DNA of 6,249 bases from JARRQB01 sp965368585 (GTDB taxonomy: Bacteria > Pseudomonadota > Gammaproteobacteria > Chromatiales > Chromatiaceae), in the NCBI GenBank assembly GCA_965368585.1, contig CBDUNM010000221.1, positions 1 through 6,249 on the forward strand. Reading direction: 5' to 3'. The position numbers were made by a program, and so were the translations under genes. The notes beneath the pieces are model-generated. The model was given only the letters and a program-made list of their open reading frames with translations. It was not told the DNA's origin and did not search any database. Shown here in pieces: positions 1 through 6,249 of this stretch. The first letter of the stretch is position 1, and each line of letters begins with the position of its first letter.

Positions 1-2
1 GG

Positions 3-131
3 CGGGGATTCGACCCGTTGCCGGTGCTCGATGCCCACGCGAGTAAGCGGGGCAACGGTGCAAAAACGTCGAAATCGCGTGAGCCGCTGGAGCCATTCGA
101 CGAACCGTACCTCGACGAAGAGCAGCCGTAG
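3..131 (+). CDS. C-terminal end of an unrecognised protein (partial, 5' end outside window)
   Basis: An open frame enters from the left edge and ends at TAG (129-131), giving 42 residues that begin RGFDPLPVLDAH and finish EPFDEPYLDEEQP. The tail has a short basic stretch (SKRGNGAKTSKSR) and then an acidic, proline-containing end, which would suit a flexible C-terminus. Codon third positions are mostly G or C, as in the neighbouring genes, and the frame closes just before the convergent acyltransferase gene ends at 142. No start codon or domain is visible, so no function can be given. The main alternative is that this is chance open sequence, because 42 codons without a stop is not rare at this base composition. 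The call rests on codon choice and on the neat convergent spacing of 10 bases. Confidence 0.45.
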   Translation, partial: RGFDPLPVLDAHASKRGNGAKTSKSREPLEPFDEPYLDEEQP

Positions 132-141
132 ATCGGTTGGA

Positions 142-1725
142 CTACAGAAACTGAGTTCGTATTTCGTGTTGTTTGCGTTTTTCGGAACTGTTGCGCGCGT
201 CGATATCGAGTGCGTGCTCGAATTCGATTACGGCTTCTTGCGACAGGTCCCGGCCCTGCAGAGCACAACCGAGAAAATAGTAATCACTGACATTTTGGTC
301 AGCACTTAACGCTATCGATTTTCTGAATGCATCTTCCGCTTTCTCGAATTCGTGCAGCGCAAGGTGCGCCTTGCCAAGCCTCTGCCAGGCTCCCATGTTG
401 GCAGGGTCGATCGCCACGAGGCGGGCGTTGATGCTCTGCGCCTCCGCGAAATCCCCTGCACGGTAAAGCAATCGCCCGAAGTGTCGTAGCGCCTCGGCAT
501 GGCCCGGTCGCGTTTCCAGTATCTGCCGCAAGCCGACTTCAGCCTGCCGCGATTGCCCCGTTTTCTCAAGGCGGATGGACTCCTCGAGCAAGTCGTCGAC
601 GCATTTCGGGTCCAGCGTGCGGTTAAGGTTGGTGCCCGACCGGGTGCTCACCACCAGATACCGGATATGCCGTTCTCGGGCACCAAAGGAATACTTGTAG
701 TGCTCGTTGCCGCGCAGAAACTCGTAACTCTGAAGACCGTTCTCGATGGCCCAACGAATACTGTGGGCATGCAGGATCAGGCCCGGAGGCGGATTGGTGC
801 ACGACTCGTCGCGACCCGCGACGAAGAACAACAATGTCTTCTTTCGCTGGTCGATAAAACTGCCCAGCGCACCCAAGGGCGTGTCACCCTGCCAGAGCAG
901 CGGCATGAACAGGACACCGCTTTCGAAACTGCACTGCAATATTTCCCGATACTTGCGCGCCAGCCGTTCGGCCTCAGCGCCTTTGCGCGTCAACCATTTC
1001 TTCTTCCAGTACCCGACCAGCACATCGAGGTCGCGCTGCAAGGTATGCGACGTCGCGTGAGTGATGCGCAGATCATCTGAGTTCTCGACCTTGCGTAGAA
1101 ATCGACGCACTTTCTGCCTGGTATTAGCGCTGAGTCGTTCCGTCAGATAGGTATCGAAGTCACCGGGCAGGTCGACATAGGGACAAACGAGCCGGTCGAC
1201 ACCGTCGGTACTGCTGGTACGTTCGAGAAACTCGTGCTTGAAGATGCTCTTGTGAAACGGCCGGGTCAGCAGGTCGAGTCTTCGGTCGGAAATCCGTATG
1301 TTTTTCAGATACAGATCCCGCCAGTGCATCCGCTTGAGCTGCCCGGCCAGGCATGGAATGGCTTCCTCGTCGTAATCGGGATGGCAAACAAGCCCGGTAT
1401 AGTCGGCCCAGAACAGGGTGCCGGCCATCCGCAGCTCGTTGCGAAACGCCTTCTGACTAGTGCTCCAGCGAGTTTTCAAGCGCAGGGGTAAAAACGCCAC
1501 GTAATCTGGCTGGCACTTGTCCGGTTTGACGGCCAGCACACGCCACTCCACCGGGTGTTGACGAAAGACCCGTGACAGCCAGATCCAGGACAGGAAAAAC
1601 TGCGCCTCGGAATCGGCGTCGTAAAGCCGCTCCCAGTTGAGCCTTAACGCCTCGAACCCGGCGTATGTGTCGATGACGTCGACATGCATGACGGGTGATT
1701 TGGCAGCGTGGCCGTCAGTGATCAT
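142..1725 (-). CDS. BioF2/CelD-type GNAT acyltransferase fused to C-terminal TPR repeats
   Basis: The predicted protein has 527 residues. Residues about 15-180 form an N-terminal half typical of these proteins (FEALRLNWERL near 24-34). Residues about 198-348 match the BioF2-like acetyltransferase domain (Acetyltransf_6, FemAB-like fold). Markers there are the basic helix NTRQKVRRFLRKV (201-213), the strand pair around 271-303, PPPGLILHAHSIRWAIENG (312-330) and the end motif YEFLRGNEHYKYSFGA (334-349). Residues about 376-512 hold roughly four TPR units, for example AEALRHFGRLLYRAGDFAEA and GAWQRLGKAHLALHEFEKAE. Family members transfer acyl groups from CoA or aminoacyl groups to amines in polysaccharide, peptidoglycan or lipid pathways; the substrate here is unknown. 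There is no signal peptide or membrane segment, so it should be cytoplasmic. It is the last gene of the minus-strand run, 43 bases after the kinase. The ATG at 1725 has only a weak GAG nine bases upstream. An internal ATG at 1689 (Met13) also fits the family's usual N-terminus. Confidence 0.85.
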   Translation of the reverse strand: MITDGHAAKSPVMHVDVIDTYAGFEALRLNWERLYDADSEAQFFLSWIWLSRVFRQHPVEWRVLAVKPDKCQPDYVAFLPLRLKTRWSTSQKAFRNELRMAGTLFWADYTGLVCHPDYDEEAIPCLAGQLKRMHWRDLYLKNIRISDRRLDLLTRPFHKSIFKHEFLERTSSTDGVDRLVCPYVDLPGDFDTYLTERLSANTRQKVRRFLRKVENSDDLRITHATSHTLQRDLDVLVGYWKKKWLTRKGAEAERLARKYREILQCSFESGVLFMPLLWQGDTPLGALGSFIDQRKKTLLFFVAGRDESCTNPPPGLILHAHSIRWAIENGLQSYEFLRGNEHYKYSFGARERHIRYLVVSTRSGTNLNRTLDPKCVDDLLEESIRLEKTGQSRQAEVGLRQILETRPGHAEALRHFGRLLYRAGDFAEAQSINARLVAIDPANMGAWQRLGKAHLALHEFEKAEDAFRKSIALSADQNVSDYYFLGCALQGRDLSQEAVIEFEHALDIDARNSSEKRKQHEIRTQFL

Positions 1726-1768
1726 ATGGCGTTACTCGATCGGCCTCATCTTGGATCGGGTGGCGTCG

Positions 1769-2866
1769 CTAAAGCGTTTCGAGTTTACTCACGATCCGCT
1801 CCAACCAAGGAACCAGCGGTCGGGTATCGGCGTCGAAGTCTGCCCACCGCGCGGCGCGTTGAGCTACCCGCTTGGCGCACGCCAGGGTCACGCCGACTTT
1901 GTCCCCCTGGACGCAGTAGTCGAAATCCCACCACGCTTCGTCCTTTTTCAGACTGAGAATCAAACCGAGGCGCACCACCGAGTGAAAAACGCCATAGGCC
2001 ATCAGATAGTGGCCGGCTGCGTCGAGCGAAATCCGATCGGCGAAGTTGCTTAAGTGCCGCTCGAGCAGTCGCGCCTCTATCTCTGGGTCATCCGGCGTGA
2101 ACTCATCGCAGAGCAACCAGGCGACGTCGTCAAGCCGGCAACGGGTGCCGCTGTGCTCCCAGTCGAACCAGGCCACGCCGCGATCTTTCGTGACCATCGC
2201 ATTTCCGGGGCGCGCGTCCCATTTGATGAAGCGCGCCTGCTTGACTTTCAACAGCTTGCGCAGCGCGTCTACTCGCGGTCGCGGCGGTCTTTCCTGCAAA
2301 TAACCACCGATCACCAGCGGGCGGCGTATGAGACCGTTTATCCATGCTTGCCCCGCACCCAACGCCGGCAGCGCCTCATCCAGACCGGCATCCGATCCCG
2401 CGTGCTGGCATTTCGCCAACCCGTCCAACGCCGCATCGAGCAGGGCTTCGACCGAATCCGGTGAGTTTATATGCATCGCTTGTGAAAGCCGTTGTCCGGC
2501 CAACTTTTCCTGCAACAGCAGGGTGTCGCCGTCAAAACCGAGTACGCCGGGCACCGGTGCACCGCGCGTGGCGAGATTGTCCAACACGCGCTGCTCGAGA
2601 CCCGCCCGGTAGTTACCTGAACGCACGGCCGCGATAACCTCGCGGCCGTCTGCGAGTTCCAGCGCGACCGCGTCACGAGATTTGCCGCCGGGGTAGGTGA
2701 TACCGACCACCGCGCTCCCCAACATCGACTCGCTCGCACGGATCATCTTTTCTTGTTTTTTGGAAAAATTGCTTCGTCGTTTTTTCTTACTCCGCCGCGG
2801 TCTCGATTCGGTCGCCGGCGCCGGAGCGCTTGGTGGCGTTGTTATCAGTGTCGCTTGATCAGCCAT
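1769..2866 (-). CDS. APH/choline-kinase-like phosphotransferase with basic N-terminal extension
   Basis: This 365-residue protein resembles the aminoglycoside phosphotransferase (APH) superfamily, which moves the ATP gamma-phosphate to a hydroxyl on a small molecule, sugar or protein. Residues 1-45 are a Pro/Ala-rich, then strongly basic, low-complexity leader (RRSKKKRRSNFSKK). The N-lobe follows (about 50-125) with a hinge-like LLLQEKLAGQRL at 116-127. The catalytic loop is KWDARPGN (215-222), giving catalytic Asp217 and metal-binding Asn222. The DFG-equivalent is FDWE, with Asp235. The usual His of the HGDxxxxN loop is Lys215, and the expected N-lobe lysine is not obvious (VIAAVRSG at 77-84). 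The helical C-lobe ends near 360. It starts 25 bases after the adaptor gene, with GGGGA (2877-2881) ten bases before the ATG, so translation within one operon is likely. The true acceptor is unknown: a sugar of a surface glycan or a serine of the upstream repeat protein are both possible. An antibiotic-resistance role is not supported. Confidence 0.8.
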   Translation of the reverse strand: MADQATLITTPPSAPAPATESRPRRSKKKRRSNFSKKQEKMIRASESMLGSAVVGITYPGGKSRDAVALELADGREVIAAVRSGNYRAGLEQRVLDNLATRGAPVPGVLGFDGDTLLLQEKLAGQRLSQAMHINSPDSVEALLDAALDGLAKCQHAGSDAGLDEALPALGAGQAWINGLIRRPLVIGGYLQERPPRPRVDALRKLLKVKQARFIKWDARPGNAMVTKDRGVAWFDWEHSGTRCRLDDVAWLLCDEFTPDDPEIEARLLERHLSNFADRISLDAAGHYLMAYGVFHSVVRLGLILSLKKDEAWWDFDYCVQGDKVGVTLACAKRVAQRAARWADFDADTRPLVPWLERIVSKLETL

Positions 2867-2891
2867 GCCTGTTCATTCCCCGATAAATTGA

Positions 2892-4198
2892 TTACTGCTC
2901 ACGCATCGCCCGGCTGAAACTGCGCAGCAACGGCGCCACGAAATAACCCAACGCGGTGCGCTCGCCGGTCACGATGAGTACATCGGCCTGCATGCCCGGC
3001 TGGATCTGGGTGCCATCCAGCGTTTTCGCCGGGTCTTCGAGCAGTTCGATCCTTGCCCTGTAGAACGGGCCATCGGGCGGCGGCCCCTGGATTGCATCGG
3101 CCGAAATATTGAAGACGCGTCCGGGTATGGGCCGGAAGGCGCGTTGATTGAAGGCAGTGAACCGGACCTCGGCGCGTTGTCCGGCTTGGATCATATCCCG
3201 GTCCTTGGGGTCGACGCGGGCTTCAACGACACGTTTTTCGTCGGCCGGCACGAGATCCAGGATGGCCTGACCCTGTTGGATCACACCGCCCGGGGTATGC
3301 ACCTGCAGATTGACGACAATCCCGTCGACCGGCGCACGGATGACGGTGCGTTCCAGTTTGTCTCTTGCCTTGCCGATGAGATGCTCTATCTCGACCAGTT
3401 TGTCCCGCGTGTCACGCAGTTGTTCGGCGACCTCGTTGGTGCGCTCGTTTGCCACTGCTTGTAACTTGGTCCTGATCTGCCCGACCCTTTGCTCGGCCGC
3501 CGCGATGACCGCTTCGTTGTTGCTGACATCCGCTTCGATTTCGGCGTCTTGCCGTTTCAGTGAAAACAACTGCGTGCGGGTGACCAGCCCCTGCTTGGCC
3601 AGCGCTTCGTATTCGGTGATCTCCTGTTTGACCAAACGACGTTGGCGGTGCAGCGCCGCAGCCTTGCTGCGATAGCTTGCCAGTTCGTTCTGAACTTCGG
3701 TCAGCTCCTGGGTGAAACTGGCGTTTTGCGCGTCCAGCAAGGCGCGACGGGATGCGAAAATATCGCGTTGTCCAGCGATGGCCTCGCGAATATCCGGCTG
3801 ATTGGCCAGCGCCTGCAACCACGGCGGCAGGACGATAGCGTCGCTCCCCTCGTACTCGGCCGCCAATCGGCTTTCCCGGGCGGCAGCGAGCGCCCGCGGC
3901 GACTGCAACAGGTTGAACTCAGTTTCGGTCAGTACGCGTTGCAACGCGATCAGCGGCCGTCCCGCACCAGGATTTCTTCAACGATCCCACCTTCCAGGTG
4001 TTGCACGGTCTTCCTGTTGCCGTCAACCGTGACGATCCCCGGGGCGACCGCGGCCGTGGACAAAGGCGCAACCGCCGCCCAACCGACTATGCCACCGAAG
4101 AACAGCAGAATGATCAGGTACCCCCAGCGAGTTTCCCGCCCGCTCTTGAAGCGGGTGCCGCCGGCGGTGGTAAAGGCGTTGGCTAGGTGCTCGCTCAT
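2892..4198 (-). pseudogene. Type I secretion membrane fusion protein, HlyD/PrtE family, frameshifted
   Basis: Two adjacent frames together make one HlyD-family periplasmic adaptor of about 430 residues, normal for the family. The first part (4198-3950) has a short cytoplasmic N-terminus, one membrane segment (residues about 25-45, WGYLIILLFFGGIVGW) and the first half of the lipoyl-like domain, HLEGGIVEEILVRDG, then a TGA at 3952-3950. The second frame resumes with RPLIALQRVLTETEFNLLQS. It has a long coiled-coil hairpin (about 140 residues), the second lipoyl half ERTVIRAPVDGIV, and a C-terminal beta-barrel region with IQPGMQADVLIVTGERT, ending at TAA (2894-2892). The TTG at 3944 is not a convincing independent start, because the upstream codons of that frame already continue the domain. 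The adaptor normally links the ABC exporter to a TolC-like channel across the periplasm. It lies 26 bases after the exporter gene. As given, the product would be cut at 82 residues and non-functional; a sequencing or assembly error could equally explain this. Confidence 0.85.
3950..3977 (-). other. Frameshift / deletion site in the membrane fusion gene
   Basis: This is the only stretch where both frames are open: the upstream frame ends at the TGA at 3952-3950, and the downstream frame has its nearest upstream stop at 3980-3978. The junction on the minus strand reads GTGCGGGACGGCCGCTG. It encodes VRDG in the first frame and RPL in the second, with CGGC shared. In HlyD-family proteins a segment of the form DxVxxG normally sits between these two motifs. 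Restoring six residues and splitting the shared CGGC requires about 22 missing bases, which also repairs the frame (22 = 3x7+1). The deletion size is inferred from the family pattern and is not directly visible. Confidence 0.65.
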
Positions 4199-4224
4199 CG
4201 TGTTCGGTCGGCCGCGGCTCCGGT

Positions 4225-5916
4225 TCAGTTGATGCTCGTCGGCTCGCCCGAGCGTGGTTCTTGCGTCTCGTTGCTACTGACCGTCGACATCTTCAAGCGG
4301 CCGTCACGCAACACCAGATACTTGTCGATGTGTTTCAGGTTACGAATCTGATGACTGATCAATACCACCATCGCCTGACGTTGTTTCAGCTTCACCACGG
4401 CTTCGGTCAAGGCCCGCTTTCCCTCGTTGTCGAGATTGGCATCCGGCTCGTCCAGAACGATCAGCTTTGCCTGGCCGTACACGGCGCGGGCCAGGCCGAT
4501 GCGCTGCCGCTGGCCTCCGGACAAGTAGGCGCCGTCTTCGCCGACCTCCGTGTCATAACCGTTGGGCAGCTGTTCGATCAGCTTGTCCACACCCGCCAAT
4601 TCGGCGGCCGCGATCACCTGCGCTAGGCTATCGGGTTGCATCCGCGAAATATTGTCTCGCACCGTACCCGGCAAGAGCTCGACGTTCTGCGGCAGATAAC
4701 CAACGAACTTACCAAGGTCGTTGTTATCCCAATGGTGCAACTTGGACTTGCCCCATAACACCTGTCCTTTAGCGGGGCTGACGATACCGACCAGGAGCTT
4801 CGCCAGGGTGCTCTTACCTGCGGCGGTCGGGCCCACCAGCGCCACCACTTCGCCGGGATGGATACGGAAGGAGATGTCTCTGAGCGTGCGCGAACTACGG
4901 CCACGGTAGGTAAAGGAGACCCGGTCCACTTTCACCCGGCCGGAGGGCTCGGACAGCGTCGGGCGCTTCTGCAGGGTCGGCGACTCCTTGAGCCGCGCGT
5001 TGATGCGTGCGTAAGAACTCCTGGCGTTGAGTATCGATTTCCAGGAGCCGATTGCTCGGTCGAGCGGCGACACGGCACGGCGCATCAACAGCAGACTGGC
5101 GATCAAGGCCCCAGCGGTGACTTGACCCTGCAGAATCAGCCAGGCCGCGGTACCGATAACGACCACCTGCAGGAAATACCGCAGCATTTTTGAGCCGGCG
5201 GAGAACCAGACCGAACGTGTTCCCGCCGCGGTATGGGCGGCCAATGCGACGCGATTGAAGCGGCTCCAACGCTGCAGGCTGTTGGTGCGCATTCCCATGG
5301 CTTCCACGGCATCGGCGTTGCGAATAATCGAGTTCGATGAATTGTTGACGAAATCGGCCGCGCTTTGCGCCTTACTGACATGATAGCGGGTGACGTACTC
5401 GTTGAAGATCGCGAGCATCAGCAGGAGCACCGCCCCACCCAAGGTCAGACCACCGATCAGCGGGTGCAACATAAACAGCATCGCGATGTAAATCGGCGTC
5501 CACGGCGCATCGAGGATGGGAAACAGCGTGGGACCGGAAAAAAAATTCCGTACCGTGGCCAGATCCGAAAAGATGTTGTTCGACGAGGTCCGCTGCCGGC
5601 GCAAAGAACGCGCGACGGTGCCGCTGAGCAGATGCGCCGAGACCTGGCTATCGAACCACGCGCCAAACTTCACCAGCACCAGTCCGCGGATCGCATCCAG
5701 GAGCGACATCGCCAGCAGGCCCACCAGCACGATGCCGGTGAGAAAAATCAAGGTGTCGACATTGCGACTCGGAATGACCCGGTCGTACAACTGCAGCAGG
5801 TACATGGGGACCAGAAGCATCAACAGGTTGATGCAGAAACTGAACACGAAGATCGCAAAAAAATTGCGTCGTGCCGAGGCGAACAGATCCCGTAAGAAAA
5901 CGTGTGTCGAAGCCAT
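4225..5916 (-). CDS. Type I secretion ABC transporter, permease-ATPase fusion (PrtD family)
   Basis: This 563-residue protein has the length and layout of PrtD/HasD-type exporters. The transmembrane domain spans about residues 15-300, with hydrophobic segments near 18-42, 55-80, 140-175 and 245-280. The ATPase domain spans about 325-545. Visible motifs are Walker A GPTAAGKST (362-370), Q-loop Gln410 in YLPQ, signature LSGGQRQR (465-472), Walker B LIVLDE (485-490), a D-loop ending NLD, and H-loop His522. There is no N-terminal C39 peptidase or C39-like domain, so it should export substrates through an uncleaved C-terminal signal and not by double-glycine leader cleavage. It would act in the inner membrane with the HlyD-type adaptor encoded 26 bases downstream. 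I chose the ATG at 5916 because the protein then opens at the family's usual place (MASTHVFLRDLF). A longer GTG start at 5988 lies inside the intercistronic hairpin. The start is preceded by the A-rich AAGAAAAAAC and lacks a clear Shine-Dalgarno sequence. The C-terminal 20 residues are polar and variable. Confidence 0.95.
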   Translation of the reverse strand: MASTHVFLRDLFASARRNFFAIFVFSFCINLLMLLVPMYLLQLYDRVIPSRNVDTLIFLTGIVLVGLLAMSLLDAIRGLVLVKFGAWFDSQVSAHLLSGTVARSLRRQRTSSNNIFSDLATVRNFFSGPTLFPILDAPWTPIYIAMLFMLHPLIGGLTLGGAVLLLMLAIFNEYVTRYHVSKAQSAADFVNNSSNSIIRNADAVEAMGMRTNSLQRWSRFNRVALAAHTAAGTRSVWFSAGSKMLRYFLQVVVIGTAAWLILQGQVTAGALIASLLLMRRAVSPLDRAIGSWKSILNARSSYARINARLKESPTLQKRPTLSEPSGRVKVDRVSFTYRGRSSRTLRDISFRIHPGEVVALVGPTAAGKSTLAKLLVGIVSPAKGQVLWGKSKLHHWDNNDLGKFVGYLPQNVELLPGTVRDNISRMQPDSLAQVIAAAELAGVDKLIEQLPNGYDTEVGEDGAYLSGGQRQRIGLARAVYGQAKLIVLDEPDANLDNEGKRALTEAVVKLKQRQAMVVLISHQIRNLKHIDKYLVLRDGRLKMSTVSSNETQEPRSGEPTSIN

Positions 5917-5961
5917 CGTTATAGTTTTTTCTTGTGACCCAGCCGATCCCAAGTAGCGAAC

Positions 5962-5996
5962 TACCCCCGGTTTGGCGCAATGCCGCACCGGGGGTA
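5962..5996 (-). terminator. Intercistronic hairpin, probable attenuator or mRNA-stabilising stem
   Basis: There is a perfect 10-base inverted repeat, TACCCCCGGT (5962-5971) against ACCGGGGGTA (5987-5996). The 15-base middle can add an inner GGC/GCC stem with a five-base loop. It lies 37 bases after the stop of the Gly/Ser repeat gene and 45 bases before the exporter start. On the minus strand it is followed by GTTCGC and not a T-run, so it is not a classic intrinsic terminator; on the plus strand only CTTT follows. In several type I secretion operons a leaky stem between substrate and transporter genes lowers exporter expression or protects the substrate mRNA. That role here is inference from position. 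Confidence 0.6.
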
Positions 5997-6033
5997 CTTT
6001 ACCGCAGTTTATCCATCCATGGACCGGTTATGG

Positions 6034-6249
6034 CTAACAGTACTCGTCTTCGTAACCGTCGGCGCCGTCACCGGAATCATCCCAATCCGCGTACGCATCC
6101 TTGGGGTTGTAGGAATGACCACCGCTGCCGCCGGAGCCCGAGCCCTTGCCGGAACCCGAACCGCCGGAGCCCGAGCCCTTGCCGGAACCTGAGCCCTTGC
6201 CGGAACCCGAACCGCCGGAGCCTGAGCCCTTGCCGGAACCCGAACCGCC
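6034..6249 (-). CDS. Gly/Ser/Lys repeat protein, C-terminal part (5' end outside window); candidate exported substrate
   Basis: The frame enters from the right edge in phase and ends at TAG (6036-6034), giving 71 residues. The first 44 or so are only Gly, Ser and Lys, built from an 11-residue unit GGSGSGKGSGS with one six-residue insert GKGSGS. A unique tail follows: HSYNPKDAYADWDDSGDG and then ADGYEDEYC. It is acidic, rich in Tyr and Trp, and ends in the only Cys seen. Codon choice (GGC, TCC, AAG) fits the neighbouring genes. The repeat part should be disordered. The gene lies directly upstream of the secretion genes on the same strand, the usual place for a type I secretion substrate, whose export signal would be at this C-terminus. 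No RTX nonapeptides (GGxGxDxUx) are visible, so it is not a standard RTX protein, at least in this portion. I do not recognise the family. A surface or structural protein unrelated to the exporter is the alternative. Confidence 0.7.
   Translation of the reverse strand, partial: GGSGSGKGSGSGGSGSGKGSGSGKGSGSGGSGSGKGSGSGGSGGHSYNPKDAYADWDDSGDGADGYEDEYC
6130..6249 (-). repeat. 33-base in-frame tandem repeats coding for GGSGSGKGSGS
   Basis: Reading on the minus strand there are full 33-base units at 6249-6217, 6216-6184 and 6165-6133. An 18-base partial unit lies between the second and third (6183-6166), and a degenerate start of another unit begins at 6132. The full units differ from each other at only one or two third-codon positions (GGC/GGT, TCA/TCG). 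The array is cut by the window edge, so its copy number is unknown. All length changes seen are multiples of three, so the reading frame is kept. Confidence 0.9.

Noticed and set aside
31..309. Plus-strand open frame of 92 codons at the left edge
   Set aside because: It overlaps the 3' end of the well-supported acyltransferase gene and has a composition of Ser/Arg/Thr typical of a wrong frame. The frame at 3-131 has better codon third positions.
3950..3977. Programmed -1 ribosomal frameshift joining the two adaptor frames
   Set aside because: I see no slippery heptamer of the X XXY YYZ kind, and a simple -1 shift would still leave out the expected DxVxxG segment, so a deletion fits better.
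5365..5895. Long plus-strand frame of 176 codons inside the exporter gene
   Set aside because: It is antisense to the conserved transmembrane domain. Its His/Gln/Arg-rich translation is typical of the complement of a membrane protein gene.
5917..5926. TATAAC as a -10 promoter element for the exporter
   Set aside because: It sits only a few bases before the ATG, with no -35 element at proper spacing. An A-rich translation-initiation region is a simpler reading.
5917..5988. Longer GTG start for the ABC exporter at 5988, adding 24 residues
   Set aside because: The extra codons run through the hairpin and the added peptide does not resemble the family's N-terminus. The ATG at 5916 begins at the usual place.
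5980..6192. Plus-strand open frame of 70 codons over the repeat region
   Set aside because: It lies antisense to the Gly/Ser repeats and owes its openness to their composition. The minus-strand reading gives a regular repeat, a distinct tail and a stop before the operon.
6130..6249. CRISPR-like array
   Set aside because: The repeats are directly joined, without unique spacers, keep a reading frame, and vary only at synonymous positions.

Overview
The window reads as part of a chromosomal locus from a fairly GC-rich proteobacterium. The protein families (PrtD-type ABC exporter, HlyD-type adaptor, BioF2-like acyltransferase) fit Proteobacteria. Gammaproteobacteria is my guess, but nothing here fixes the lineage. 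There are no tRNA, rRNA or insertion-sequence signals and no CRISPR array. Coding density is very high, and the longest stretch without a gene is the 117 bases at 5917-6033.

Nearly everything is on the minus strand, so transcription runs right to left. At the right edge is the 3' end of a gene for a Gly/Ser/Lys repeat protein with a short acidic, aromatic C-terminal tail (6034-6249, cut by the window). A strong intercistronic hairpin follows (5962-5996). Next come a type I secretion ABC transporter (4225-5916), its HlyD-family membrane fusion partner (2892-4198), an APH-like small-molecule or protein kinase (1769-2866), and a BioF2/CelD-type GNAT acyltransferase with a C-terminal TPR array (142-1725). 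The last four genes are 25-43 bases apart and look like one operon. At the left edge, a partial plus-strand reading frame (3-131) ends 10 bases from the end of the acyltransferase gene, which makes a convergent pair.

The ABC protein and the HlyD-type protein would form the inner-membrane and periplasmic parts of a type I secretion system. The outer-membrane TolC-like part is not in the window. The repeat protein is the obvious candidate substrate. A kinase and an acyltransferase downstream raise the possibility that the substrate is modified before export, or alternatively that the locus makes a modified surface glycan. This is inference from gene order and is the most interesting idea in the window.

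The membrane fusion gene is not intact as given. It splits into two frames around 3950-3977, where the lipoyl-like hairpin also appears to lack about six residues. A deletion of roughly 22 bases explains both. As written, the secretion system would be inactive unless this is an assembly error, a subpopulation variant or a reversible switch.
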